From NCBI RefSeq assembly GCF_014193285.1, contig NZ_JACHZE010000010.1:112349-176348 (forward strand): 64,000 bases of DNA, in the 5' to 3' direction. This document shows, piece by piece, positions 48,427-57,888 of the stretch. This DNA comes from Atlantibacter sp. RC6 (GTDB lineage: Bacteria > Pseudomonadota > Gammaproteobacteria > Enterobacterales > Enterobacteriaceae). The notes under the pieces were generated by a model that did not search any database, was not told the origin of the DNA, and saw only the letters and a list, made by a program, of their open reading frames with translations. Every line of letters starts with the position of its first letter. Position 1 is the stretch's first letter. The translations under genes were made by a program, and so were the position numbers.

Positions 48427-48801
48427 ATGAAGCGTGCGTGCCTTCTGGCATTGTGTTCTCTGATGGTGCTGGCAGGGTGCAGTTCGCGCCCGGAAATTCC
48501 GGTGAGCGAACGGCAAACGCTGGTGATGGAGACGTCGGTGATGGCGGCAGGCGTAATGGCTGAAAAACCAGAATTATCCAGTCAATCAGGCAAGCTCGTC
48601 GCCGCCAGTACGCTTTACAATGAAAAGGATGTGCCCGTAACGCTGAACTATCAATTTTACTGGTACGAAGAGAGCGGACTGGAATTGCATCCACTGGATA
48701 AGTCCGCCACGGTAATTATACCTGCGCACAGCCGTATCGTGCTGAATGCGGCGTCGCCGTTTCTGGGCGCCAGCCAGGTTCGACTCTATCTCTGGTTATA
48801 A
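48427..48801 (+). CDS. ycfL: YcfL family lipoprotein
   Basis: A 124-aa lipoprotein of unknown function (DUF1425). The signal M-K-R-A-C-L-L-A-L-C-S-L-M-V is followed by lipobox V-L-A-G-C at Cys ~18. The mature domain holds the conserved N-Y-Q-F-Y-W-Y-E-E-S-G-L-E and L-Y-L-W-L end, an Ig-like beta fold in family members. It lies between hinT and lpoB, in the order kept across enterobacteria. Confidence 0.9.
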   Translation: MKRACLLALCSLMVLAGCSSRPEIPVSERQTLVMETSVMAAGVMAEKPELSSQSGKLVAASTLYNEKDVPVTLNYQFYWYEESGLELHPLDKSATVIIPAHSRIVLNAASPFLGASQVRLYLWL

Positions 48802-48813
48802 GGGGTGATATTA

Positions 48814-49461
48814 ATGAGGGCAATGCCTCGTTTTTGGCTGCTGGCGACAGTAGCGTTAATACTTTCCGGGTGTGTCATGCGCGGGCAACAGGAGCCTGCG
48901 CCGGTGGATCAGGCCACACCTGCGCCACAGCAACCGGTACCGACGCCTCAGCCGGTGCCGACCGTGCCGTCGGTACCGTCAGTGCCATCGCAACCGGGGC
49001 CGATTGAACATCAGGAACCGACCCCGGCCGAGCCGAAAGTGCGTCAGTACGACTGGAGCGGCGCGGTGCAACCGATGGTTGGCAAAATGTTGCAGGCGGG
49101 CGGCGTGAATGCAGGCAGCGTGCTGCTGGTGGATTCGGTCAACAACCGCACCAACGGTTCGCTGCAAACCGGCCCCGCCACCGAAGCGCTGCGCAATGCG
49201 CTGGCGAACAACAACACCTTTACCCTGGTCTCCGCGCAGCAACTGTCGATGTCGAAGCAGCAGCTTGGCCTCTCTCCGCAGGACAGCTTAGGGACGCGCA
49301 GTAAAGCGATCGGCATTGCCCGTAATGTGGGTGCGCACTATGTGCTGTATACCAGCGCAAGCGGCAACGTCGGCGCGCCGACCCTGCAAATGCAACTGAT
49401 GCTGGTGCAAACCGGCGAAATTATCTGGTCAGGTAAAGGTGCGGTTTCCCAAATCCAGTGA
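48814..49461 (+). CDS. lpoB: penicillin-binding protein activator LpoB
   Basis: A 215-aa outer-membrane lipoprotein that activates the bifunctional peptidoglycan synthase PBP1b. A lipobox L-S-G-C follows the signal. A long proline/glutamine-rich linker (residues ~25-75, V-P-T-V-P-S-V-P repeats) spans the periplasm. The C-terminal globular domain is close to E. coli LpoB (G-S-V-L-L-V-D-S-V-N-N-R-T-N-G-S). ATG at 48814 was preferred over a GTG nine bases upstream. The end overlaps thiK. Confidence 0.95.
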   Translation: MRAMPRFWLLATVALILSGCVMRGQQEPAPVDQATPAPQQPVPTPQPVPTVPSVPSVPSQPGPIEHQEPTPAEPKVRQYDWSGAVQPMVGKMLQAGGVNAGSVLLVDSVNNRTNGSLQTGPATEALRNALANNNTFTLVSAQQLSMSKQQLGLSPQDSLGTRSKAIGIARNVGAHYVLYTSASGNVGAPTLQMQLMLVQTGEIIWSGKGAVSQIQ

Positions 49462-50263
49462 TGCGGCATTAAACGCCTTGCTTCAATCCAGATTTCCGGC
49501 GGCTCAGGCCGCCGGTTCTGTTTTTGCGCTTCCCGGCTCCAGCGGCCAGAGCCTGCGCCTCGAATGGGCTGGCGTCCCGCTGGTGGCCCGGCGCGACATC
49601 GGTAATCTGCAATCCGGCGTCAGCCTGCGCCGCCATTATCGTGCTCTTAAGCGTCTCACGCCCGGCCTCGGGCCAAAACCGTACGCGCTGGGCAACGGCT
49701 GGCTGGTGAGCGAATTTATCCGCGGCGAGGTGGTCGAAACCCTGGCAGATGCGGGGGAGCTGGCCGCGTTACTGTATACTCTCCATCAGCACAGACGATT
49801 CGGCTGGCGTATTCAACTGTTGCCGCTGCTGATGAGCTACTGGCAGCAGAGCGACCCGGCCCGGCGTACGCCGCTATGGTTGCGTACTTTGCAGCGCCTG
49901 CGCGCGCAGGGCGAACCGCGTCCACTGCGCCTCGCGCCGCTGCATATGGATCTCCATGCGGGTAATATGGTACGCAGTGCAGGCCAGCTACGGCTGATTG
50001 ACTGGGAATACGCCGGAGACGGCGATGTGGCGCTGGAAATCGCCGCCGCCAGTCTGGATGAACACCAACGACAAACCCTGATCGGCGACTATGCGCAGCG
50101 CGCCGCGCTTGACGCCCGGCAACTGGGTTTACAGGTTGCGCGCTGGCGGCCCTGGACCATGGCTCTGATGGCGGGCTGGTACGAGCGCCATTTCTGGCAA
50201 ACGCGCGATAGCCAGTTTATTACACTTGCTAATGACGCCTGGAACAGGCTTAAAAATAATTAA
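49439..50263 (+). CDS. thiK: thiamine kinase
   Basis: A 274-aa salvage kinase (YcfN) that phosphorylates thiamine to thiamine monophosphate, of the aminoglycoside phosphotransferase/choline kinase fold. The catalytic loop L-H-M-D-L-H-A-G-N-M and the metal-binding L-I-D-W-E-Y-A-G-D-G-D are clear. The N-terminal third is diverged from E. coli. A GTG start inside the 3' end of lpoB gives the family length and is likely coupled; nearby starts cannot be excluded. nagZ follows after 12 bases. Confidence 0.88.
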   Translation: MRFPKSSDAALNALLQSRFPAAQAAGSVFALPGSSGQSLRLEWAGVPLVARRDIGNLQSGVSLRRHYRALKRLTPGLGPKPYALGNGWLVSEFIRGEVVETLADAGELAALLYTLHQHRRFGWRIQLLPLLMSYWQQSDPARRTPLWLRTLQRLRAQGEPRPLRLAPLHMDLHAGNMVRSAGQLRLIDWEYAGDGDVALEIAAASLDEHQRQTLIGDYAQRAALDARQLGLQVARWRPWTMALMAGWYERHFWQTRDSQFITLANDAWNRLKNN

Positions 50264-50275
50264 CCGGAGGTTGAT

Positions 50276-51301
50276 GTGGGACCAGTAATGTTGGATGTGG
50301 CGGGCTTTGAGCTGGATGCCGAAGAGCGCGAGATTTTAAACCATCCGCTGGTGGGCGGGCTGATTTTGTTTACCCGCAATTACCACGATCCGGCGCAGTT
50401 GCGCGAACTGGTGCGGCAAATCCGCGCGGCGTCCCGTCATCGTCTGGTGGTGGCAGTGGACCAGGAGGGCGGGCGCGTCCAGCGTTTTCGCGAAGGCTTT
50501 ACCCGCTTGCCTGCGGCGCAATCCTTCGCCGAACTGTATGGCGAGGAAGAGGGCGCGAAACGGGCGTTTGACGCCGGATGGCTGATGGCCAGCGAAATGA
50601 TCGCCATGGATATCGACATCAGCTTCGCGCCGGTGCTCGATCTTGGTCACCTCAGCGCCGCCATCGGCGAGCGTTCATTCCATGCCGATCCGGCAATTGC
50701 CCTGCGCGTCGCGGAGCAGTTTATCGACGGGATGCACAGCGCCGGGATGAAAACCACCGGCAAACATTTCCCCGGCCACGGTGCTGTGCTGGCGGACTCG
50801 CATAAAGAGACGCCGCGCGATCCTCGTCCGGAAGAGGAGATCCGCAGCCGCGATATGGCGATCTTCAAAAACCTGATCCTCGATAACAAACTCGACGCCA
50901 TCATGCCTGCCCATGTGATTTATCCGGAGGTGGATGACCGTCCGGCCAGCGGCTCGCCGCACTGGCTGAAAACGGTGCTGCGTGGCGAGTTAGGCTTTGA
51001 CGGGGTGATTTTCTCCGACGATCTCTCCATGGAGGGCGCGGCGATTATGGGCAGCTATGCCGAGCGCGGCCAGGCCTCGCTGGACGCCGGCTGCGACATG
51101 ATCCTGGTTTGTAATAATCGTGAAGGCGCGGTTAGCGTGTTAGATAACCTGTCGCCGATCAATGCTGAACGTGTTACGCATTTGTATCATAAAGGTTCAT
51201 TTTCACGCAGCGAACTGCTTGCCTCAGCGCGCTGGAAGCAGGTGAATCGCGAGCTGGAAGCGCAGCATGAGCGCTGGCAGGCCCATAAAGCAGGGCTGTA
51301 A
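50276..51301 (+). CDS. nagZ: beta-N-acetylhexosaminidase NagZ
   Basis: A 341-aa cytoplasmic GH3 enzyme that removes GlcNAc from recycled GlcNAc-anhydro-MurNAc peptides. In species with chromosomal ampC its product is the inducer. Motifs: [10 protein letters not shown] (~62), K-H-F-P-G-H-G with the proton-donor His on the loop (D-S-H-K-E-T-P), and nucleophile Asp in F-S-D-D-L-S-M-E-G (~247). GTG start, as in E. coli, after CCGGAGGTTGAT. Same length as E. coli. Confidence 0.96.
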   Translation: MGPVMLDVAGFELDAEEREILNHPLVGGLILFTRNYHDPAQLRELVRQIRAASRHRLVVAVDQEGGRVQRFREGFTRLPAAQSFAELYGEEEGAKRAFDAGWLMASEMIAMDIDISFAPVLDLGHLSAAIGERSFHADPAIALRVAEQFIDGMHSAGMKTTGKHFPGHGAVLADSHKETPRDPRPEEEIRSRDMAIFKNLILDNKLDAIMPAHVIYPEVDDRPASGSPHWLKTVLRGELGFDGVIFSDDLSMEGAAIMGSYAERGQASLDAGCDMILVCNNREGAVSVLDNLSPINAERVTHLYHKGSFSRSELLASARWKQVNRELEAQHERWQAHKAGL

Positions 51302-51334
51302 TCGTTTATCGGTAAGCGGCAGGGTGAGGTCACG

Positions 51335-51877
51335 ATGATAATTTATTTACACGGTTTCGACTCCAGTAGTCCGGGTAACCATGAAAAAGTGTTGCAACTG
51401 CAATTTATCGATCCGGATGTGCGGCTGATCAGCTACAGCACGCTGCACCCCAAACACGACATGCAACATCTGCTGCGTGAAGTGGACAAGATGCTACAGT
51501 TAAATGCGGATGACCGGCCGCTGATTTGCGGCGTTGGGCTCGGCGGCTACTGGGCGGAGCGGGTAGGGTTCCTGTGCGATATCCGCCAGGCCATCTTCAA
51601 CCCGAATCTGTTCCCCTATGAAAATATGGAAGGGAAGATCGACCGCCCGGAAGAGTACCAGGACATCGCCACCAAATGCGTGGAGAACTTCCGCGAGAAA
51701 AACCGCGACCGCTGCCTGGTGCTGTTATCCCGTAACGACGAAGCGCTTGACAGCCAGCGTTCGGCTCAGGTGCTGCTGCCGTATTACGAAATTGTCTGGG
51801 ACGAGCAACAGACCCACAAATTTAAAAACATTTCGCCCCATTTGCAGCGCATCAAGGCGTTTAAAAGCCTCGGATAA
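51335..51877 (+). CDS. ycfP: YcfP family alpha/beta-hydrolase-like protein
   Basis: A 180-aa protein of the UPF0227 family, alpha/beta-hydrolase-like, same length as E. coli YcfP. It begins [15 protein letters not shown]. The usual nucleophile turn reads C-G-V-G-L-G-G-Y, with Leu where a catalytic Ser would be; the C-terminal His (Q-Q-T-H-K-F) remains. The E. coli protein shows the same change, so it is a family property, and its activity is doubtful. Terminator follows. Confidence 0.9.
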   Translation: MIIYLHGFDSSSPGNHEKVLQLQFIDPDVRLISYSTLHPKHDMQHLLREVDKMLQLNADDRPLICGVGLGGYWAERVGFLCDIRQAIFNPNLFPYENMEGKIDRPEEYQDIATKCVENFREKNRDRCLVLLSRNDEALDSQRSAQVLLPYYEIVWDEQQTHKFKNISPHLQRIKAFKSLG

Positions 51878-51902
51878 GCGATGCAGCGGTCAAAATGTTA
51901 AC

Positions 51903-51931
51903 GGGTCAGCCAGGTGCTGGCCCTTTTTGTT
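51903..51931 (+). terminator. terminator of ycfP
   Basis: GGGTCAGC/GCTGGCCC arms with one G-T wobble and a 5-base loop, then TTTTTGTT, 26 bases after the ycfP stop. Confidence 0.75.
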
Positions 51932-51950
51932 GAAGTTTTCGGCAGAAAAA

Positions 51951-51964
51951 TTGATTCACATCAA
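51951..51964 (+). promoter_or_regulatory. FNR box upstream of ndh
   Basis: TTGATTCACATCAA is a perfect TTGAT-N4-ATCAA FNR site. It lies 136 bases before the ndh start. FNR represses ndh without oxygen in E. coli, and the placement fits. Confidence 0.8.
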
Positions 51965-52099
51965 ATTTGGTATGACCATTGACCCGTTCATGTTATTCTT
52001 TGGTCAACAGGATGAAGAAATGCGGGTAACCCTTTGTTAATTAAAAGCTATTTGGATAACTTTTAATTAACAATTGGTTAATAATTTAAGGGGGTCACG

Positions 52100-53404
52100 T
52101 TGACTACACCATTGAAAAAGATTGTGATTGTCGGCGGCGGTGCTGGCGGGCTGGAGCTGGCGACGCAGTTGGGTAAAAAGCTGGGTCGCGGTAAAAAAGC
52201 CAAAATCACCCTGGTGGATCGCAATCACAGCCATCTGTGGAAACCGCTGCTGCACGAAGTGGCGACCGGCTCCCTCGACGAAGGCGTGGATGCGCTAAGC
52301 TATCTGGCCCACGCCCGTAACCACCATTTCCAGTTCCAGTTGGGATCGGTGGTAGACATTAATCGCGAAAGCAAAACCATCACCCTGGCGGAGCTGCGCG
52401 ACGAGAAGGGCGAACTGCTGGTGCCGGAACGCAAACTGGCCTATGACACGCTGGTGATGGCGCTGGGCAGCACCTCTAACGACTTCAACACCCCGGGCGT
52501 GAAAGAGCACTGTATTTTCCTGGATAACCCGCATCAGGCGCGGCGTTTCCATCAGGAAATGCTCAACCTGTTTCTGAAATACTCCTCCAACCTCGGCGCC
52601 AGCGGCAAAGTGAACATCGCGATTGTCGGCGGCGGGGCGACCGGCGTTGAACTGTCGGCGGAGCTGCATAACGCGGTGAAGCAACTGCACAGCTACGGTT
52701 ACAAGGGCTTAACCAACGAGGCGCTTAACGTCACGCTGGTGGAAGCGGGTGAACGCATCCTTCCGGCGCTGCCGCCGCGCATTTCCAGCGCCGCGCACAG
52801 CGAACTGACCAAACTGGGCGTGCGCGTGTTGACTAACACCATGGTCACCAGCGCGCAAGCCGATGGTCTGAATACCAAAGAGGGCGAATTTATCAAAGCG
52901 GACCTGATGGTCTGGGCCGCAGGCATCAAAGCGCCGGACTTTATGAAGGATATCGGCGGCCTGGAAACCAACCGCATCAATCAACTGGTGGTCGAGCCAA
53001 CGCTGCAAACCACCCGTGATGCGGATATTTTCGCTATTGGCGACTGCGCTTCCTGCGCCCGTCCGGAAGGCGGATTCGTACCGCCGCGCGCCCAGGCCGC
53101 GCACCAGATGGCCTCCCTGGCGCTGGACAACATTCTGGCCAAGTACAAGGGTAAGCCGCTCAAGAACTACGTCTATAAAGACCACGGTTCACTGGTATCG
53201 CTTTCTAATTACTCCACCGTGGGCAGCCTGATGGGTAACCTGATGCGCGGCTCGATGATGGTGGAAGGGCGTATCGCGCGCTTTGTGTATATCTCGCTGT
53301 ACCGTATGCACCAGATAGCCCTGCACGGCTACATCAAAACCGGCCTGATGATGCTGGTAGGCAGTATCAACCGGGTGATCCGCCCACGCCTGAAGCTGCA
53401 TTAA
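52100..53404 (+). CDS. ndh: type II NADH dehydrogenase
   Basis: A 434-aa peripheral inner-membrane flavoprotein that passes electrons from NADH to quinone without pumping protons. The FAD motif [10 protein letters not shown] is at ~10-19, the NADH motif [10 protein letters not shown] at ~174-183, and F-A-I-G-D-C-A-S-C at ~310. A C-terminal amphipathic part ([13 protein letters not shown]) anchors it. TTG start in a GTTGACTACA context gives the exact E. coli N-terminus. An FNR box lies upstream. Confidence 0.96.
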   Translation: MTTPLKKIVIVGGGAGGLELATQLGKKLGRGKKAKITLVDRNHSHLWKPLLHEVATGSLDEGVDALSYLAHARNHHFQFQLGSVVDINRESKTITLAELRDEKGELLVPERKLAYDTLVMALGSTSNDFNTPGVKEHCIFLDNPHQARRFHQEMLNLFLKYSSNLGASGKVNIAIVGGGATGVELSAELHNAVKQLHSYGYKGLTNEALNVTLVEAGERILPALPPRISSAAHSELTKLGVRVLTNTMVTSAQADGLNTKEGEFIKADLMVWAAGIKAPDFMKDIGGLETNRINQLVVEPTLQTTRDADIFAIGDCASCARPEGGFVPPRAQAAHQMASLALDNILAKYKGKPLKNYVYKDHGSLVSLSNYSTVGSLMGNLMRGSMMVEGRIARFVYISLYRMHQIALHGYIKTGLMMLVGSINRVIRPRLKLH

Positions 53405-53410
53405 TCGTTC

Positions 53411-53437
53411 GGTCCCTCCCGCCTGCCGGGAGGGACC
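53411..53437 (+). terminator. hairpin downstream of ndh
   Basis: Perfect 11-base arms GGTCCCTCCCG/CGGGAGGGACC with a 5-base loop, 6 bases after the ndh stop. No T-run follows. Confidence 0.55.
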
Positions 53438-53594
53438 CGGCGTTAATCAGGAAAATTTGCCTTAAGTCACCTCGGACTCCTCTGAAACCCCCTGCAAAAT
53501 CCAGTTACTGCTCGCTTTTGCTCCTTCGTCTGATGTTTTCCCCTTACATCTGGTTGCACAATTGTTATGAATAACACAGCCAGGAGGATGTCCT

Positions 53595-54134
53595 GTGAAC
53601 AAATCAATGTTAGCGGGTATAGGGATTGGCGTCGCAGCCGCGCTGGGTGTGGCTGCAGTAGCCAGCTTAAATGTATTCAATCCTGCGCCTAAGTATGCGC
53701 AGGTGGTGTCCGCCACGCCGATCAAGGAAACGGTTAAAACGCCGCGTAAAGAGTGTCGCAACGTTACCGTAACGCACCGTCGTCCGGTGCAGGATGAAAA
53801 CCGTATTGCCGGGTCAGTACTGGGTGCGGTGGCAGGCGGTGTGATTGGCCATCAGTTCGGCGGCGGACGCGGCAAAGATATCGCCACGGTCGCGGGCGCG
53901 CTGGGCGGCGGCTATGCCGGCAACCAGATCCAGGGCGTCATGCAGGATCGCGATACCTACACCACCACGCAACAGCGCTGCCAGACGGTCTATGACAAGT
54001 CTGAGAAGATGATCGGCTATGACGTGACCTACAAAATCGGCGATCAGCAGGGCAAAATCCGCATGGACAAACAGCCCGGCGAAACCATTCCCCTGGACAG
54101 CAATGGCCAACTGATTTTGAATAACAACGCGTAA
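53595..54134 (+). CDS. ycfJ: glycine zipper protein YcfJ
   Basis: A 179-aa protein with an N-terminal hydrophobic segment (I-G-I-G-V-A-A-A-L-G-V-A-A-V-A) and a glycine-zipper 2TM/Rickettsia 17-kDa-type domain at ~80-115 (V-L-G-A-V-A-G-G-V-I-G-H-Q-F-G-G-G-R-G). It likely sits in the cell envelope; in E. coli it has been linked to biofilm. GTG start after AGGAGGATGTCCT. Exact E. coli length. It is the last gene of the ptsG-side synteny block. Confidence 0.92.
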   Translation: MNKSMLAGIGIGVAAALGVAAVASLNVFNPAPKYAQVVSATPIKETVKTPRKECRNVTVTHRRPVQDENRIAGSVLGAVAGGVIGHQFGGGRGKDIATVAGALGGGYAGNQIQGVMQDRDTYTTTQQRCQTVYDKSEKMIGYDVTYKIGDQQGKIRMDKQPGETIPLDSNGQLILNNNA

Positions 54135-54155
54135 AAACAGACGTACCTAAAGATT

Positions 54156-54190
54156 AGCCCCTCTGGCGCTCAGGCAGAGGGGCTTTTTTT
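54156..54190 (+). terminator. terminator of ycfJ
   Basis: AGCCCCTCTG/CAGAGGGGCT arms (54156-54184) with a 9-base loop and a run of seven T. Confidence 0.9.
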
Positions 54191-54215
54191 GTGCCCGAGA
54201 GGAACCAGGCGGGGT

Positions 54216-54365
54216 CTAGATGATGTTATGTTGTCTAATTAACAATAAGCCGGTAATAAGCACCGACACAAAGGCAAAAAGTACGGTACCGCCTAATAAC
54301 ATCCAGAGACCGAACAACACCGTAATGACTATTAACACTTTCAGTAAAGGTAATAGCATGATCAT
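54216..54365 (-). CDS. small putative membrane protein
   Basis: A 49-aa frame made almost wholly of two hydrophobic helices: L-L-P-L-L-K-V-L-I-V-I-T-V-L-F-G-L-W-M-L-L, then T-V-L-F-A-F-V-S-V-L-I-T-G-L-L-L. It ends in a short polar tail, R-Q-H-N-I-I. ATG at 54365 follows AGAAGGAAAATAAT, a good ribosome site; an internal ATG two codons later is possible. I do not recognise a family. It could be a stress-type small membrane protein or a toxin-like peptide, but nothing shows which. It sits alone at the ycfJ/ycgB junction, convergent with ycfJ. Confidence 0.55.
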   Translation of the reverse strand: MIMLLPLLKVLIVITVLFGLWMLLGGTVLFAFVSVLITGLLLIRQHNII

Positions 54366-54666
54366 ATTATTTTCCTTCTGCGGGTGTAGCCAGATGGGGA
54401 AATACACTCCTGTTGTTGTGTGTTGCAGTGCTCACCGTGCAATCCATGTGAAGGCATCATCCTGATGAGGTGTTTTGCTCTGTAAAGCTGTGTCAACGCT
54501 AATCATTAGCTAACGAATAATCCGTGTTGATGGTAAAAATTCTAGTTACCCCCGAAAATATATTTATAAAGTTTTGCCTATCGTTGATATAGGGGGTTCC
54601 TATCATAAAAACAGAGGTGAAAAGCTGATACATTACGGATGGTTATAAATTGTTGGCGCAAAAATT
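54366..54666. other. AT-rich spacer between the small membrane gene and ycgB
   Basis: About 300 bases with no credible frame. Composition is clearly more AT-rich than the neighbours (54480-54670 in particular). No repeats, att-like duplications or transposase remnants were recognised. The promoter of the small gene must lie here. It coincides with the synteny break relative to E. coli. Confidence 0.5.
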
Positions 54667-54703
54667 AAAAAAACCTGGTGCGACGCAACGTCGCCACCAG
54701 GTT
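54667..54703 (-). terminator. terminator of ycgB
   Basis: On the minus strand AACCTGGTG...CACCAGGTT arms with an inner CGACG/CGTCG stem, then TTTTTTTAATTTTT. Strong rho-independent terminator 17 bases past the ycgB stop. Confidence 0.9.
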
Positions 54704-54719
54704 GAATGGAAGCGTTAAT

Positions 54720-56252
54720 TTACAGGGTATTCATACGCGGCGGGCAGCGCTCCAACAGTTCCACACTACCGTCTTCGTTCTGCTGCTCCAGCATCACGTC
54801 AAATCCCCACAGGCGGTGCACGTGCTTCAGCACTTCCCGGCGGCCTTTATCCAGCGGCGCGCGGTTATGCGGGATATAACGCAGGGTTAACGAACGGTCA
54901 CCGCGCAAATCGACATTCCATACCTGAATATTGGGTTCCAGATTACTCAGGTTGTATTGCGATGACAGTTTGTTGCGAATTTCGCGGTAGCCCTCTTCGT
55001 TATGGATAGCGGAAATTTCCAGATAATTATTGCGATCGTCATCCAGCACGGTGAACAGACGGAAATCACGCATCACTTTCGGCGACAGGAACTGGCTAAT
55101 AAAGCTCTCGTCTTTAAAATCGCGCATCGCGAAGTGCAGCGTATCCAGCCAGTCCGCACCGGCGATATCCGGGAACCAGTAGCGGTCTTCTTCCGTCGGC
55201 GACTGGCAGATGCGCTTGATGTCCTGGAACATAGCAAAACCCAGCGCATACGGGTTGATGCCGTTATACCACGGGCTGTTATACGGCGGCTGGAACACCA
55301 CATTGGTGTGGCTGTGCAGGAATTCCAGCATAAAACGTTCGGTCACTTTCCCTTCGTCATAGAGATGATTCAGGATGGTGTAATGCCAGAACGTCGCCCA
55401 GCCTTCGTTCATCACCTGGGTCTGTTTCTGCGGGTAAAAATACTGGCTGACCTTGCGCACGATGCGCAGGATCTCGCGCTGCCATGGCTCCAGCAGCGGC
55501 GCGTTCTTCTCCATAAAATAGAGCAGGTTCTCCTGCGGCTCGGAGGGGTAGCGGCGCGCAATTTCTACCGCTTTTTCCTCTTCTCTGCGCGGCAGGGTGC
55601 GCCACAGCATATTCACCTGGCTTTGCAGGTACTCTTCGCGGCTTTTCTGGCGCGCTTTCTCCTCCTGGAGCGAAATTTTCTGCGGGCGTTTGTAGCGGTC
55701 CACGCCGTAGTTCATCAGGGCGTGGCAGGAGTCCAGCAGCCGCTCCACTTCATCCACGCCATAGCGCTCTTCGCACTCGGTAATATAACCGCGGGCAAAG
55801 ATCAGGTAATCGACAATCGAGCTGGCATCGGTCCAGCTGCGGAACAAATAGTTATTCTTGAAGAACGAGTTATGCCCGTAACAGGCGTGGGCCATCACCA
55901 GCGCCTGCATGGTAATGGTGTTCTCTTCCATCAGGTAGGCGATACAGGGGTTAGAGTTGATGACAATCTCATAGGCCAGACCCTGCTGGCCGTGCTTGTA
56001 CAGCCTTTCGGTCTCGATGAACTTTTTACCAAATGACCAGTGGGGATAATTAATCGGCATCCCGATACTGGAATAGGCGTCCATCATCTGTTCGGAGGTG
56101 ATGACTTCAATTTGATGCGGGTAGGTGTCGAGCCGGTACAGCTTCGCCACTCTATCGATTTCAGCGAGATAGATATCCAGTAGATCGAACGTCCAGTCTG
56201 GCCCATCGCTCAGGCGACGGGAATCCCTTGTTTCGGAATCAATAATAGCCAT
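54720..56252 (-). CDS. ycgB: SpoVR family protein YcgB
   Basis: A 510-aa member of the SpoVR family; E. coli YcgB has the same length. The Bacillus relative takes part in spore cortex formation, but the enterobacterial role is unresolved, with RpoS-dependent expression and ties to the yeaG-yeaH system in the literature. Very conserved blocks: H-A-C-Y-G-H-N-S-F-F-K, N-E-G-W-A-T-F-W-H-Y and P-Y-N-S-P-W-Y-N-G-I-N-P-Y-A-L-G. No signal peptide. It is divergent from dadA. Confidence 0.93.
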   Translation of the reverse strand: MAIIDSETRDSRRLSDGPDWTFDLLDIYLAEIDRVAKLYRLDTYPHQIEVITSEQMMDAYSSIGMPINYPHWSFGKKFIETERLYKHGQQGLAYEIVINSNPCIAYLMEENTITMQALVMAHACYGHNSFFKNNYLFRSWTDASSIVDYLIFARGYITECEERYGVDEVERLLDSCHALMNYGVDRYKRPQKISLQEEKARQKSREEYLQSQVNMLWRTLPRREEEKAVEIARRYPSEPQENLLYFMEKNAPLLEPWQREILRIVRKVSQYFYPQKQTQVMNEGWATFWHYTILNHLYDEGKVTERFMLEFLHSHTNVVFQPPYNSPWYNGINPYALGFAMFQDIKRICQSPTEEDRYWFPDIAGADWLDTLHFAMRDFKDESFISQFLSPKVMRDFRLFTVLDDDRNNYLEISAIHNEEGYREIRNKLSSQYNLSNLEPNIQVWNVDLRGDRSLTLRYIPHNRAPLDKGRREVLKHVHRLWGFDVMLEQQNEDGSVELLERCPPRMNTL

Positions 56253-56576
56253 CAGCGCGCCCTCATTGTTGGCGGAACCCTCTGCGCGGGGAACCTTACC
56301 TACAAAGCATAGAACACAGCGGAAAAATCCGTGGCTTAACGAAATTTTTTTCTCCGCGATTTAGTGATCCAGAACAGGGGATTTGCCGTCCGGCATTAGC
56401 ATTTTATCTTGCAGAATTTTGCGCCGAAGCAGGAGATGCTATTTTCCAGCATCCTGTGCTGGCTGGGAGAGATGTGAGGTCAGTCACCATAAAAAAAGCC
56501 TATGTTGAATAATATTTTCTTCTGAGTTATCAATTTGTAATCAGAAGATTATTCTTTCGGTTAAATCGGAGTGGAT
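56253..56576. promoter_or_regulatory. ycgB/dadA divergent promoter region
   Basis: 324 bases without a gene. In E. coli dadAX is controlled by Lrp and CRP. No perfect CRP site was identified. An inverted repeat TCTTCTGA/TCAGAAGA (56518-56525, 56541-56548) lies 29-59 bases before dadA in an AT-rich stretch and may be an operator or leader hairpin. The ycgB side has no obvious -35, compatible with RpoS use but not proof. Confidence 0.5.
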
Positions 56577-57875
56577 ATGCGAGTCGTTGTGCTGGGAAGT
56601 GGCGTGGTGGGAGTGACCAGCGCCTGGTATTTACGTCAGCAGGGTCATGACGTCACCGTCATTGACAGAGAACCGGATGCGGCGCTGGAAACCAGCGCGG
56701 CCAACGCCGGGCAGATCTCGCCGGGTTACGCTGCCCCCTGGGCCGCGCCGGGCGTACCCCTGAAAGCCATCAAATGGATGTTCCAGCGCCATGCGCCGCT
56801 GGCAATCAGCCTCGACGGCTCCAGCTTTCAGCTTAAGTGGATGTGGCAGATGTTGCGTAACTGCGATACCCGCCACTACATGGAAAACAAAGGCCGGATG
56901 GTGCGTCTGGCGGAATACAGCCGCGACTGCCTGAAAGCGCTGCGCGCCAGTACTGGCATCGCTTATGAAGGGCGGCAGGGCGGTACGCTGCAACTGTTCC
57001 GCACTGAACAGCAGTATCAAAGCGCGGCAAAGGATATCGCGGTGTTAGAAGACGCGGGCGTGCCGTATCAATTGCTGGAATCCCATCGGCTGGCGGAAGT
57101 GGAACCGGCGCTGGCGGATGTGGCGCATAAGCTGACCGGCGGTTTACAACTGCCGAATGATGAAACCGGCGATTGCCAGCTATTCACCCAGCGGCTGGCG
57201 CGCATGGCCGCCGACGCGGGCGTGGTATTCCGTTATAACACCCCGGTAGACAGCCTGCTGTATGAAGGTAACCAGATTTACGGCGTCCAGTGCGGCCAGG
57301 AAGTGGTCAAAGCCGACGCCTATGTCATGGCCTTTGGCTCGTATTCCACCGCGATGCTCAAGGGCATAGTCGATATTCCGGTCTATCCTTTGAAGGGCTA
57401 CTCTCTGACGATACCCATCGCCGAAGAGAGCGGGGCGCCGATGTCGACGGTTCTCGATGAGACTTACAAAATCGCCATTACCCGTTTTGATTCCCGTATC
57501 CGGGTGGGCGGCATGGCGGAAATTGTCGGCTTCAATACTGCACTGCTGCAACCGCGCCGCGAAACCCTTGAAATGGTGGTACGCGATCTCTATCCGCGCG
57601 GCGGGCATGTAGAACAAGCCACGTTCTGGACCGGGCTGCGGCCCATGACGCCGGACGGCACGCCGATTGTCGGGCGTACCCCGTATAAGAATTTATGGCT
57701 GAATACCGGGCACGGCACCCTGGGCTGGACCATGGCCTGCGGCTCCGGCCAGTTGATCAGCGATCTGATTTCCGGGCGCACCCCGGCGATTCCTTTTGAC
57801 GATCTTGGCGTGGCGCGTTACTCCTCCGGATTCCGCCCAACGTCATCCCATCGTTTACACGGGGCGCACCAATAA
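56577..57875 (+). CDS. dadA: D-amino acid dehydrogenase small subunit
   Basis: A 432-aa FAD enzyme of the inner membrane that oxidises D-alanine (and other D-amino acids) to pyruvate and ammonia, passing electrons to the respiratory chain. The FAD fold is [12 protein letters not shown] (residues 7-18); N-A-G-Q-I-S-P-G-Y and H-G-T-L-G-W-T-M near the C-terminus are family hallmarks. ATG at 56577 follows ATCGGAGTGGAT and matches E. coli; a GTG at 56571 is in frame. dadX follows after 13 bases as one operon. Confidence 0.96.
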   Translation: MRVVVLGSGVVGVTSAWYLRQQGHDVTVIDREPDAALETSAANAGQISPGYAAPWAAPGVPLKAIKWMFQRHAPLAISLDGSSFQLKWMWQMLRNCDTRHYMENKGRMVRLAEYSRDCLKALRASTGIAYEGRQGGTLQLFRTEQQYQSAAKDIAVLEDAGVPYQLLESHRLAEVEPALADVAHKLTGGLQLPNDETGDCQLFTQRLARMAADAGVVFRYNTPVDSLLYEGNQIYGVQCGQEVVKADAYVMAFGSYSTAMLKGIVDIPVYPLKGYSLTIPIAEESGAPMSTVLDETYKIAITRFDSRIRVGGMAEIVGFNTALLQPRRETLEMVVRDLYPRGGHVEQATFWTGLRPMTPDGTPIVGRTPYKNLWLNTGHGTLGWTMACGSGQLISDLISGRTPAIPFDDLGVARYSSGFRPTSSHRLHGAHQ

Positions 57876-57888
57876 CACAGGAGTAGAC

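Noticed and set aside
55002..56036. 344-codon plus-strand open frame
   Set aside because: Antisense to ycgB, which is conserved along its full length; no ribosome site or protein features.
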